From Isoetes engelmannii (Eukaryota > Streptophyta > Lycopodiopsida > Isoetales > Isoetaceae), in contig JAANSK020254052.1 in NCBI GenBank assembly GCA_011763485.2, positions 1 to 22,856 on the forward strand: 22,856 bases of DNA, written 5' to 3'. Made by a program: the position numbers and the translations under genes. Under the pieces are notes generated by a model. That model ran no database searches and was not told where the DNA came from. It saw only the letters and a list, made by a program, of their open reading frames with translations. How positions within the stretch are numbered: position 1 is the first letter of the stretch; each line of letters starts with the position of its first letter. Shown here one piece after another: positions 13,501 through 20,038 of the stretch.

Positions 13501-15495
13501 AACAAGTTTTTTAGTCGCATATAAAAATAAGGTGCCTATGATTGGGAAAAACCAGGTCTTTAGCAAGGTTACCACGGCTGTGTCCAATAATAAGGTCAGA
13601 AGTGTCTCTTCAGCACTCTTCATGGCTCCTAATATTGTGTCTCTGAGCTTCCGATTCGCTGTCTGACAGCAGGGTGCACATAAGGTTTTGCTATAGGAAT
13701 CCTAACAAAATACAAACAATTTGAAGCTCACAACTCGGTGCAATAGAAGCCAACGGAGGGCCAAGTTGCAGTCACGTAAACATGATAACAGCACTGATAC
13801 ATTGTTCAAAACATAATTCTGGGTCAGCACTCCTTCAGAAAGAAAGCCGGAAAGGTCTGAAACCAGAGCTCCAACCTGATAATTCATTGTCTGCAAATGA
13901 TTAACCTTTTCCTATGAAAGCATGGATATACATATGGTATAGAAAATGTTTACAAGTACATTATGCTTACCAGCTATCTAGGGATGCCTAAAACAATTCA
14001 TAAAGGAACATTGCACCCAGCAGCCCGAAAGGAACAACAGCAGTGGGGAGATACAAATGCATTTGTCCTAAATCGCATGCATCTCACACAAGAGAATGCA
14101 AGAGTAGAAGCTTAACGTACCTTAGACATGTATTTCTCTGCCAAAGCTCTTGCAACACTTGGAGAGACATAAGATGCAAGGGCACTTTTTGCAGCCTTAT
14201 ACCTGTCCCATGCAACTGAGAGATCCAGTGTAAATCCCATAAAGATTGGAATAACCCAAAGGCCTCTAAAAAACTTGTCCACTATCTCCCGCATTGCATT
14301 GATGTCGAACTGCAGCACTTCGGGCGCGTAAAACAGGAGCACCAACAATGAGCCTGCCTGAGCTGCAAGTGCACAACTCCGATGCTCAGGATTTGGATAG
14401 TGGTTGATTTGGTGGTACAGGTCGTCACTTCTTAGCCGACCAAGAATGGCATTAATGACTGGCCCGGGTAAGGGGAAACGTGCAAATATTTCATCTGGCC
14501 TGTTTAACATGATCATTGTTGATGGAACAGGCGGGCGAGAAGGCTGGAGAAATGATGTAACAGATGCAAATTGTGATACTTGTGGTTGTGGATAAGAGCG
14601 ACACAGACAGCAAATGGAATCAAAGTTTGGAACATTTGAGGAGCCTCGACATCGGAAATATGATACCAACAGATGCTCACGAAGGGTTCCATTCAGCCGG
14701 TGTTCTAGCATCATAAGTAAGACACCATGCAATGTCATTGCCTCTGTCAGCAACTGGCAAGCTTCTTCATCATGCAAAATGCTCTCAACGGTATTATATA
14801 CTCCCTCCTGTGAAGGATAGAACAAACTCATAAACGTCCAAACTTTTTAAGAGATCACTAACAGCAATTCATGTTCAACGTACCAACAATTCTTCCAAAT
14901 AGCGTATGAGATCCTTGTAATATTTAACAATGCCATCAAAAAGAAGAAAGAAACGCTCCAATAAGGGCATGTAGTTTTCTCGAAAATCATCATCTAGTGC
15001 TACTAAATCGGGGCTTGCTTCAATATTGTTTTCATATACTTCTGGCGACTTAAAGTACCTGAAAGACGTCAGTCCATTTAGGCCCATTGACAAAGATATA
15101 TATTAGGGAACAAATGGCATTCATTAAGGTTGGTTTCTGAAAAGCTAATATGCCTAAGGCAGACATCACCAAGAGTATAATTTAGCTCAGTTCATACTAA
15201 GAAAATAGTATATCAAATTTCCTGCAGTTGAATAATTTAGTTCTCAACTCCCCAATTTCAGAGTTTTAAATTAATGGATAGTATATGAGCAAGAAGAAAA
15301 ATGGTGCAATTGGACAATCCTCTCCATCATATTTCATGCACATTTTACATAGCTGGGATTGTACTTGAAACCGAATAGAAGAGGTGCATAAATGGAGCCT
15401 GATGGGTCTTGAAACTCTGGAGGAACGCGATCCGACAGACGCTGCAGCTCAGCTAGTAGCGCCTGGGCGCGGCTGACCAGGGGTAACAGCTCCAT
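617..15495 (-). CDS. WASHC5: Strumpellin, WASH complex subunit 5 (29 exons, complete)
   Basis: Large helical scaffold of the WASH complex, which activates Arp2/3 to build branched actin on endosomes. Coding exons, in gene order: 15365-15495, 14884-15058, 14121-14807, 13732-13875, 13573-13662, 13364-13489, 12810-12872, 12645-12737, 12425-12535, 9591-9754, 9139-9217, 8580-8684, 8451-8507, 7217-7261, 6114-6204, 5625-5707, 5482-5556, 5255-5378, 3037-3109, 2907-2966, 2573-2666, 2398-2493, 2221-2337, 1516-1593, 1241-1405, 1086-1166, 947-1009, 801-887, 617-730. All introns are GT-AG and every junction keeps frame, giving 1156 codons plus TAG. Colinear similarity to human strumpellin (recalled sequence) runs from end to end, with near-identical landmarks such as GRLRSDD, SCLRDCN, DLPLLRI, ELVSYVR, LRDYAQ and QLLEDGIRK. 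The least certain boundaries are the acceptors of exons 4, 9 and 25 and the true N-terminus. No disrupting mutation was seen, so the gene looks functional. Confidence 0.95.
2221..5378 (-). CDS. WASHC5: Strumpellin exons 18-23 (residues 774-961)
   Basis: Exon 18 (5255-5378) has IPIPEFI and SPTFMG. After the 2145-bp intron 18, exon 19 (3037-3109) encodes [20 protein letters not shown]. Exon 20 (2907-2966) encodes [19 protein letters not shown] and exon 21 (2573-2666) encodes [20 protein letters not shown] (human [20 protein letters not shown]). Exons 22 (2398-2493) and 23 (2221-2337) encode [18 protein letters not shown] and [20 protein letters not shown] (human [20 protein letters not shown]). 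The exon 18/19, 19/20 and 20/21 junctions split Gly, Trp and Ser codons, and all resolve correctly. Confidence 0.93.
3110..5254 (-). other. Intron 18 of the strumpellin gene (2145 bp)
   Basis: Second-longest intron, with donor GTAAGC and acceptor CACAG. It holds a repeat at about 4413-4637 that recurs in intron 9. Open frames inside it are short and resemble nothing I know. The expansion is probably due to transposon insertion. Confidence 0.8.
4413..4637. repeat. Dispersed repeat, copy 1 (intron 18)
   Basis: Direct repeat of 11672-11884 in intron 9. Shared blocks in the same order are AAGAATAAAGCGGGC, a CATAAAC-rich stretch, TATGCACATATCTAG, a GCCCTAGC/GCCCTTAGC block with GTACATG, and ATCYCATAGACC or its relative. 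I judge the similarity as moderate to high with small indels. The AGAATAAAGCGGGCWGCAAA start also resembles the downstream part of the LINE copies at 10362 and 11322, so this may be a LINE 3' UTR or a SINE-like derivative. Confidence 0.7.
5482..8684 (-). CDS. WASHC5: Strumpellin exons 12-17 (residues 622-773)
   Basis: Six short exons separated by introns that include introns 13 and 14 (over 1 kb each). Exon 12 (8580-8684): [14 protein letters not shown] and [12 protein letters not shown]. Exon 13 (8451-8507): [19 protein letters not shown]. Exon 14 (7217-7261, only 15 codons): [15 protein letters not shown]. Exon 15 (6114-6204): [20 protein letters not shown] (human [20 protein letters not shown]). 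Exon 16 (5625-5707): [14 protein letters not shown] and SMEYFQ. Exon 17 (5482-5556): [20 protein letters not shown] and HTVEQ (human [20 protein letters not shown]). The exon 15/16 junction splits a Gly codon; the rest are phase 0. Confidence 0.94.
6205..7216 (-). other. Intron 14 of the strumpellin gene (1012 bp)
   Basis: Runs between the exon 14 donor GTATGC and the exon 15 acceptor TATAG. The plus strand holds an 83-residue open frame (6946-7197) with no recognisable domain. Nothing else can be supported. Confidence 0.75.
7262..8450 (-). other. Intron 13 of the strumpellin gene, with an unrecognised 90-residue open frame
   Basis: The intron has donor GTTAGT and acceptor CATCAG. On the gene's strand, 7730-8002 is open for 90 residues and a second frame continues to 7672. 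The stretch [19 protein letters not shown] followed by [15 protein letters not shown] has protein-like composition, and the frame change near 7730 suggests a decayed coding insert, perhaps from a transposon. I do not recognise the family. Confidence 0.45.
9139..9754 (-). CDS. WASHC5: Strumpellin exons 10-11 (residues 541-621)
   Basis: Exon 10 (9591-9754) encodes [20 protein letters not shown] and [16 protein letters not shown]. Exon 11 (9139-9217) encodes [20 protein letters not shown] then VLEIVP. Human counterparts are VGDLSFAW, LDLPLLRI and LLSVSQYYSGELVSYVRK. The junction splits a Ser codon (AG plus T). The two residues altered in human SPG8 paraplegia (L619 and V626, numbering from memory) are conserved here as L609 and V616. 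The 2670-bp intron 9 precedes exon 10. Confidence 0.95.
10090..10480 (+). mobile_element. LINE 3'-end fragment, copy A (internally deleted)
   Basis: Direct relative of 10901-11450. Shared runs include CAGTTGGAAATTGAGCTGGGG/CAATTGGAAATTGAGCTGGGG (first 20 bases essentially identical), CAACCTTACAGCAACT, CATGAGCTTG and CTAAGAAAGTAAA. Copy A lacks the roughly 120 bp that encode the zinc-finger-like part in copy B, and its reading frame is broken. Confidence 0.7.
10901..11450 (+). mobile_element. LINE reverse-transcriptase C-terminus fragment, copy B
   Basis: Plus-strand frame 10899-11117 reads [18 protein letters not shown], then [20 protein letters not shown] and YYTIRGRYH. This is the pattern found at the C-terminus of plant LINE ORF2 proteins (zf-RVT type): an xLExExGR block, a basic linker, a Cys, an MGExE motif, His, then LFxCPxY. 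The first cysteine spacing is imperfect. A second frame continues as [20 protein letters not shown], so a frameshift is likely. No upstream RT core is present, consistent with 5' truncation, which is common for LINEs. Family identification is from memory. Confidence 0.7.
11672..11884. repeat. Dispersed repeat, copy 2 (intron 9)
   Basis: Counterpart of 4413-4637, matching in order and orientation over about 210 bp. It is preceded by a stretch (about 11500-11670) with a short inverted motif GGAGG...CCTCC and no recognisable coding content. Confidence 0.7.
12425..12872 (-). CDS. WASHC5: Strumpellin exons 7-9 (residues 452-540)
   Basis: Exon 7 (12810-12872, 21 codons) encodes [15 protein letters not shown] and MASQ. 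Exon 8 (12645-12737) encodes [20 protein letters not shown], clearly human [21 protein letters not shown]. Exon 9 (12425-12535) encodes [14 protein letters not shown] and QEMIRTLNV, matching human LESNLQVCQFLADT and HQMIRTINI with no gap. The Asn that human numbering puts at 471 (the SPG8 variant site, from memory) aligns to Ser461 here. Confidence 0.93.
13364..13875 (-). CDS. WASHC5: Strumpellin exons 4-6 (residues 332-451)
   Basis: Exon 4 (13732-13875) encodes [17 protein letters not shown] and [18 protein letters not shown] (human LLNCLRDCNVAIRWLMLH). Exon 5 (13573-13662) encodes [14 protein letters not shown] and ends LLLDTAV. Exon 6 (13364-13489) encodes [17 protein letters not shown] and ends SDFFSGSK (human ADVFSGVK). 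For exon 4, the acceptor at 13876-13877 gives exactly the human residue spacing, while an in-frame AG 15 nt upstream would add five residues. Donors are GTGAGC, GTAACC and GTCTGC; the last is weak. Confidence 0.93.
14121..15058 (-). CDS. WASHC5: Strumpellin exons 2-3 (residues 44-331)
   Basis: Exon 2 (14884-15058) encodes [18 protein letters not shown] followed by LDDDFREN, matching human YFKGPELWESKLDAKPEL and LDEEFREN. Exon 3 (14121-14807, 687 nt, the largest exon) carries the [38 protein letters not shown] and [12 protein letters not shown] blocks, all near-invariant in the family. Between the CCLCRS and FARFPLP blocks the plant protein has a Pro/Ser-rich linker of about 35 residues, roughly 17 longer than in human strumpellin. 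Both donors read GTACGT. The 76-bp intron between the exons occupies 14808-14883. Confidence 0.96.
15365..15495 (-). CDS. WASHC5: Strumpellin exon 1 (start codon, residues 1-44)
   Basis: The ATG at 15495-15493 opens [17 protein letters not shown] and [11 protein letters not shown], which fits the human segment ending AIIAELLRLSEFIPAVF. The same frame meets a stop upstream at 15537-15535 with no ATG between, so this is the first possible start in this exon. The protein starts about 12 residues later than the human one. CAG trinucleotides just upstream of the ATG could act as acceptors for an upstream exon, so a longer N-terminus is not excluded. The donor is GTACAA; the last two bases join the first base of exon 2 to make a Lys codon, giving FGFK-YFK across the junction (human DFSYFK). 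Confidence 0.88.
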
Positions 15496-15692
15496 AGCTG
15501 TAGCAAGGCTGATTACGGTCGAAAAGGTCTTCCGTTATCACCCACTAAGGTAACCGTTATCAGCCAACTTTGGGATGGAATGAGAAGTATTCAACCTATT
15601 GATGGGAAAGGAAAAATTCCATCTTTTGCATTTTAGACTAATTGATGAGAACTTGAAGTCATTTTCAACAAAGAAGATTTTTAGTATAAGGA
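15496..15692 (-). promoter_or_regulatory. WASHC5: Probable 5' UTR / proximal promoter of the strumpellin gene
   Basis: Sequence directly upstream of the start codon. I see no convincing TATA box on the minus strand. An in-frame stop at 15537-15535 separates any upstream reading frame from the coding start. Assignment is by position only. Confidence 0.4.
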
Positions 15693-15798
15693 AATCGCCT
15701 GCTGGGCGACATTCCACGGCAGGAAAAGTGGCTGACGCCCGCCAGAGGCAGAGGTTGCTTTGACTTGATTGCCCTGGAATGTTACCCAGCAGGCGATT
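15693..15798. repeat. Inverted repeat with 24-bp arms, 198 bp upstream of the start codon
   Basis: Arms are 15693-15716 and 15775-15798. The left arm begins AATCGCCTGCTGGG and ends ACATTCCA; the complement of the right arm is the same except for two bases (CG against TA in the middle), so 22 of 24 positions pair. The 58-bp loop is GC-richer than its surroundings. If transcribed it would form a stable hairpin in the 5' leader; otherwise it is a small foldback element. Confidence 0.85.
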
Positions 15799-15844
15799 CA
15801 TAACCTGAAGGTCGATTAGGCTACATTCATCCGCCGATCTATGC

Positions 15845-15850
15845 CACGTG
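15845..15850. promoter_or_regulatory. G-box hexamer CACGTG
   Basis: Palindromic CACGTG in the context GCCACGTGGA, about 350 bp upstream of the start codon. G-boxes are bound by plant bZIP and bHLH factors. Two more lie at 16463-16468 and 16486-16491. Whether it acts on this gene is not known. Confidence 0.4.
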
Positions 15851-16034
15851 GACGGCAGATTGATTGCTTGCCGAATACAGAGTAGCATCACAGCAAATAA
15901 CAGGATGTAGACCAAGAATTTCGGAATGTGATCAACAAACGCGACAAAAGACATCCACAAATAGAATTGTTGCCACATGTCGCAAGCAGATTGGTTGATA
16001 GATCTAAATGTAGTCTAACCGTCCTTTACGTATA

Positions 16035-16176
16035 CAAGAATGTTTTTTCACCAGAAACTCTGGTGTGTCAACGTTGCCTCCGCCTTCACCAGAAATTCTG
16101 GTATGGAAATGATGTCCACGTCATTAGGCGGAGGTAGCGTTGACACACCAGAGTTTCTGGCAAAGAAACATTCTTG
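16035..16176. repeat. Long hairpin with 51-bp arms and nested palindromes
   Basis: Arms 16035-16085 and 16126-16176 are near-perfect inverted copies running from CAAGAATGTTT to CCTCCGCCT, differing at only a few positions and including an uninterrupted paired run (CCAGAAACTCTGGTGTGTCA and onward). The 40-bp loop contains ACCAGAAATTCTGGT, a palindrome itself and a close variant of the ACCAGAAACTCTGGT in the arm. There is therefore a palindrome within a palindrome, present three times. No target-site duplication is evident. Confidence 0.9.
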
Positions 16177-16296
16177 AAACCTGAATGGTGAGATAACTAA
16201 GGGTAAAGTTGACAGAAAGTTGCTAAGGGAATGGGAACACGAGGTAAACAGTAGAAAGATTGGCTAAAACAACAAGAGCCTTGGGTAAAAAAGATA

Positions 16297-16316
16297 AGGA
16301 AGGAAGGAAGGAAGAA
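16297..16316. repeat. Short GGAA microsatellite
   Basis: An AAGGAAGGAAGGAAGGAAG run within a purine-rich stretch. Coordinates are accurate to a few bases. Confidence 0.75.
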
Positions 16317-16462
16317 AGTATATTTTAACGTCCACGGAGGCCAAAGGCCTATGAGACGGTACATGCTTTTACAGATCACACAGAAAACCCAAATCCAACA
16401 ACAAAAAACACACAATGCAACTGTACAATGCACCCATACTGCCAGGATGAAAAAAAAAACCC

Positions 16463-16491
16463 CACGTGGGAGGAAAGAAACATGCCACGTG
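16463..16491. promoter_or_regulatory. Pair of G-boxes (CACGTG) 23 bp apart
   Basis: CACGTG occurs at 16463-16468 (in CCCACGTGGG) and at 16486-16491 (in GCCACGTGG). Spacing is 23 bp from start to start, about two helical turns. They lie about 970-1000 bp upstream of the strumpellin start. Confidence 0.4.
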
Positions 16492-17129
16492 GTAAGGCAT
16501 CATTGGCCTAGTGGCCAGAACTTTAATTACTTAACATTTATGTTTGATGAATGCGTAAAGCTATTTCCCAATGTTGAGGGCTCATTTACCTCCCTATTCT
16601 TTGGTTCTTTGAGGTGAAAGCATTTCATCATCCATTGTTTTTTATTTTTTATTTTTTTCGAGCAAACCCTTTCCTTCATAGGGCAATAGTAGGGTTTGCG
16701 CTTTGGACGGCCGAGATGGATCTGGAGGCCTGGTTGGACGGTTCATATTCCTGGTTGGACAGTTTATATGGTTTGTTCAACTGTGTTAGTCAGCGTTAGA
16801 TGTTGGGTCCCTGCCGTCGATCAGTGTTAGATTTTCGTTAGTGTGAAATCTCACCGTCTAGTAGGTTGAAAGCATCAATCGTTGGATTTGCCTGCCGACT
16901 TGTTTGGATTTGTCGAGTTCCAATGAAACTTGGCGAGCTGAAGCAGGTTGTGATGAAACTAGGATTTTTAAGGAAGCTATGACGGCCCAGAAGTTGCTTT
17001 GGAGGTATTGTAATGTTTTATTAAGCAAGAACCATCACCAAAGGAGGCCATAGAATGGTAGGATCTCTTTCGACTATTCCAATTTCCTAATCCTTGCCAT
17101 TTATCGCCCCTGCTAAAAGAAATATTTCT
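16492..17129. other. Stretch without a supported gene
   Basis: Contains a T-rich run, a 9-bp inverted repeat (GCAAACCCT at 16662-16670 and its complement near 16691) and a short direct repeat of CCTGGTTGGAC. A plus-strand open frame at 16614-16799 has low-complexity ends and no recognisable domain. Confidence 0.5.
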
Positions 17130-17597
17130 AGGAAAAACTCCAAAATTGTCCAAAAAAAAGAAATATTGCTAAAATTGTCAAAATGACCCCTCATGTTGGG
17201 GGTATTTTTAGGAAAATGATCGTAATTTTTTTATGATGATCCAAATGAAAATGCGTCCTTCAGATGCATTATGAAGGAGGATAGGATCTTTGTAACAAAG
17301 TTAAGATCACTTAAAACGGAGCCCGAAACTTTAAGCTATGGGATCCTAAATCCCTTCTAAATCTTTACAACTTTGTGGTGTATTAAAAATGATATAACTT
17401 AAAATTTCAGACACCGATTCAGGTAATATTAGCTTTGCTGGAAAATTATCATCTTCTTTTACGATGCATTTGAAGAACACATTCTCATTTGAATTATAAC
17501 AAAAAAGTTACGACCATTTTCCTAAAAATACCCCCAAAAACTAGGGGCATTTTGGCAATTTTTGCAAAACATAAGGGTATTTTGGAGTTTTTCCCAG
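17130..17597. mobile_element. Foldback MITE-like element (arms about 205 bp)
   Basis: The left arm (about 17131-17339) and the right arm (17394 to about 17595) are inverted copies separated by a 54-bp loop. The outer part reads GGAAAAACTCCAAAA, then GGGGGTATTTTTAGGAAAAT; the middle reads CCAAATGAAAATGCGTCCTT against TCAAATGAGAATGTGTTCTT; and the innermost 44 bp (from CAAAG to TTAAGCTAT/TTAAGTTAT) align without a gap. There is no coding capacity. Arm divergence, mostly C/T and A/G, suggests age. I found no clear target-site duplication. Class assignment is inferred from structure alone. Confidence 0.85.
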
Positions 17598-17599
17598 TA

Positions 17600-18099
17600 A
17601 TTTTTGGGTCTCTCAGGGATCTTTACCACAGATTTTTGCATAGTCGAGCTTGGATCCTTTCATATCAATTGCATTCTACCTTGGGAGATACGCTTCCATA
17701 TTCTGCTATTGTTTACGATGGTTTCTAGAAGGTTCTGCAGGTACTCTTTGATGGTATGCTAATCTACTTGTTTAGCAGGCTTGCCTAAAGGGAGATGCAA
17801 CAATTACTGCATTCTTAAAGTGTCCATGTGACTCCACATATCAGCATAAAAAAAACATGGCTTAACCTCACCCATTGGATGACTTATTTTCTTATCGGAG
17901 GGTCTTCGAAATTTCAAAAACTCCTGAAATTCATCCTCTACAGTCTCACTAGTCTCGTAAAAATCCATGTAAGTACCCCGGATCCCTTCCTTCAAATTCT
18001 CCGTGAACCTAAACTGTTGATCCCCGTCCTCTACCCATTCTTCCTAAATCAAACCAGGGCTAGCACAGAAATTTTTTGAAGTTGTATTTGATCAAAGTT
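17600..18099. other. Stretch without a supported gene
   Basis: Short open frames on both strands overlap at 17804-18079. None shows a recognisable domain. Probably decayed repeat sequence, given the flanking elements. Confidence 0.45.
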
Positions 18100-18950
18100 T
18101 GATAATCATATATTAAAAGTGTGTTCATTTTGGAGTCCAGGTTTTGGAGTTAGGGTTTTGCATATTCGATATCAACATCGTGTTTTGATCATTTTACAGG
18201 AAATGTTGATTGATTTTAGAGATCGAACCTAGGATTATAGATACGACAGCAAATAACGTTTCCCTCATGTGGAACAAGTTTTTGCCACCAATTTGTATTT
18301 GAATTGTGTTCCGCTTTTCTTTATTCAGTCATCTTCTTTATTGTTGCATCAGGTGCAAAGAAAAGCCACATGTTTGGGTGTTGAAAACATGTTATGTCTT
18401 AAGGCCATTGGAGCAACGTAGACTCATCTGTGGTTATATCCTTGACCATCTTTTTGAGTCTGATAATGCAGTGATTAATGCTCTAGTGTTCGATATGTAT
18501 TGATCGTGGTAATCTAGAGGAGTCTTGCACAGCTCTGCCATATCCAAACTTGGTGTCTTAGAGTATCATATTTGCCATAAATCTCTAGCCTAGTCAAGAT
18601 TATCCCACACTGTAATGTTTCAAAAAGATGATAGACAAAGTCATGCTCTCAAGCATTCTGAAAGCTTGATGACAAGGTTTTTCATAAAACATGCTATAAA
18701 ATATAAAACAATGCCTCTTGTCTTTTACAACAGTGCAAGGATCTGGAATGTGCTACAAGAATACAGTTCTTTATGGCTTCAACTAGATTCAATTTGAATG
18801 ACTGCAGATTCTTTTTGTCCACTAGTTGTGGACGTTTTGCTTGAAGCAACATAAACGTTTGAAAGACCAAAACCAAGTGCCATGGGTGGTGGTAATACCA
18901 ACTTTGGAATGAGAGAACCTTAGGAACCTACTAAGCTTGAAGTGTAACAA
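18100..18950 (+). mobile_element. Possible leader and 5' part of a decayed LTR retrotransposon
   Basis: Lies just 5' of the gag-like region, on the same strand. The stretch around 18160-18210 (GATATCAACATCGTGTTTTG) loosely recalls the leader found before gag in some plant Ty3/gypsy elements. Open frames at 18306-18503 and 18615-18797 are broken and unrecognised. No LTR pair could be found by eye. Confidence 0.3.
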
Positions 18951-18958
18951 AAATAGTC

Positions 18959-19900
18959 ATGTTTCCCTTCATTAGTACCTGTTACATGTCACATGTTTGT
19001 TTCACTAGTAACAGACCTAAGGGGTTGAAACGAGCTACTGCTCATAAGGTGAAGGCTAAACAACTTATATCTTTGTCGGAGGCACAAAAGTATGCTCTTA
19101 AGGAGAAAGATAAGTTGGGATATATTCGTGAAGTTGCTGCTCCAAAACATAAACAAACAGAGGATATTGCATCTAAAGTGTCTAAGCTTACAGTCATTGA
19201 GAACTCAAGGGAGGTTCAGTTTATTGCTTGTGAGTATTGTAGATCTATTGGATATTGTAAAACCACATGTAGATCGCTGAAATTTTGCTCAAGATGCCAA
19301 TTAAAGAGCCATAACGATCAAGAATATAGGGAGAAGATATTATTTGAGAGGGCTAATCCAATATTTGTTGTTATGCAACAAGCACCACCTATTCTTATTC
19401 AACCAATGCATGCAGCAGCTCTCATATCATAGGTTCCAATGATGCCACAAGCTCCAATGGTCTAATAGGCTCCAATGGTTCCACACAAATGGTGTTGCCA
19501 AAACAGGGATGGCATCCAAGTAAGGCTCATTTGTGCTGCAAGTTATGTGATAAATTTAAGCATGATAGGAAACTGGAATGGGCAACCAATAAGTATCCAC
19601 CAAGGTAGCAAGTGTTTGAATCAGTTTCTCTTCCTAATAATAATTTTTGCATTCAAGACGCAAAGTACATTGATAATCCTCAAGCTAAGACTCTTATTGA
19701 GGAGCTTAGGAAATAAGAGAGGGCAAAATCAGTAGTGAGTTGTGGATTTGTTGAGGAGGATGACCAATTTCAGCAAGAAGAAGGGATTGAAAAAGTAAAT
19801 GTAGTTACACGAGCATAAAAGGTAGTCCAAGAATCAAGAGCAGTGCACCAATTAGTGAAGAAGTTTGGGTTGTGCTTGGGGATCTGTCCAAAGAAAAAAT
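18959..19900 (+). pseudogene. Decayed gag-like region of an LTR retrotransposon
   Basis: Frame 18959-19432 encodes a basic segment, then CEYCRSIGYCKTTC and CSRCQLKSHNDQEY. These look like two CX2CX4HX4C zinc knuckles, each missing one ligand (His to Tyr in the first, last Cys to Tyr in the second). Next comes a Met/Pro/Gln-rich repeat (VPMMPQAPMV and APMVP) broken by three stops. The reading then shifts frame at about 19485 to KQGWHPSKAHLCCKLCDKFK, and on to QAKTLIEELRK and VNVVTRA with further stops. The VxVVTRA motif is typical just before the protease region of plant Ty3/gypsy polyproteins (recalled). No intact protease, RT or integrase is visible. Confidence 0.6.
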
Positions 19901-20038
19901 ATATGATGCCACAACAACAGCTTATATAATGATCCGTATAAGAAGACTAAAGTCAACCTTATGGTATACACTTTTTATTTTATTTTTTGACAAAAATGCA
20001 ATAAGAGTGACTTGATGTAGCTGGCCTAGAAGGGATAC

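Noticed and set aside
15538-15978. 146-residue minus-strand open frame just upstream of the strumpellin start, with a hydrophobic stretch
   Set aside because: It contains the 24-bp-arm hairpin, has no recognisable domain, and is in a region expected to be promoter or leader. Its length is within chance for a long window; it could at most be an upstream ORF.
16297-16316. GGAA microsatellite as a regulatory element
   Set aside because: Only about four units, and simple repeats of this length are common by chance in plant intergenic DNA.
16351-16617. 88-residue plus-strand open frame spanning the G-box pair
   Set aside because: Low-complexity Lys/Thr/Gln composition with no recognisable domain; the G-box motifs explain the area better.
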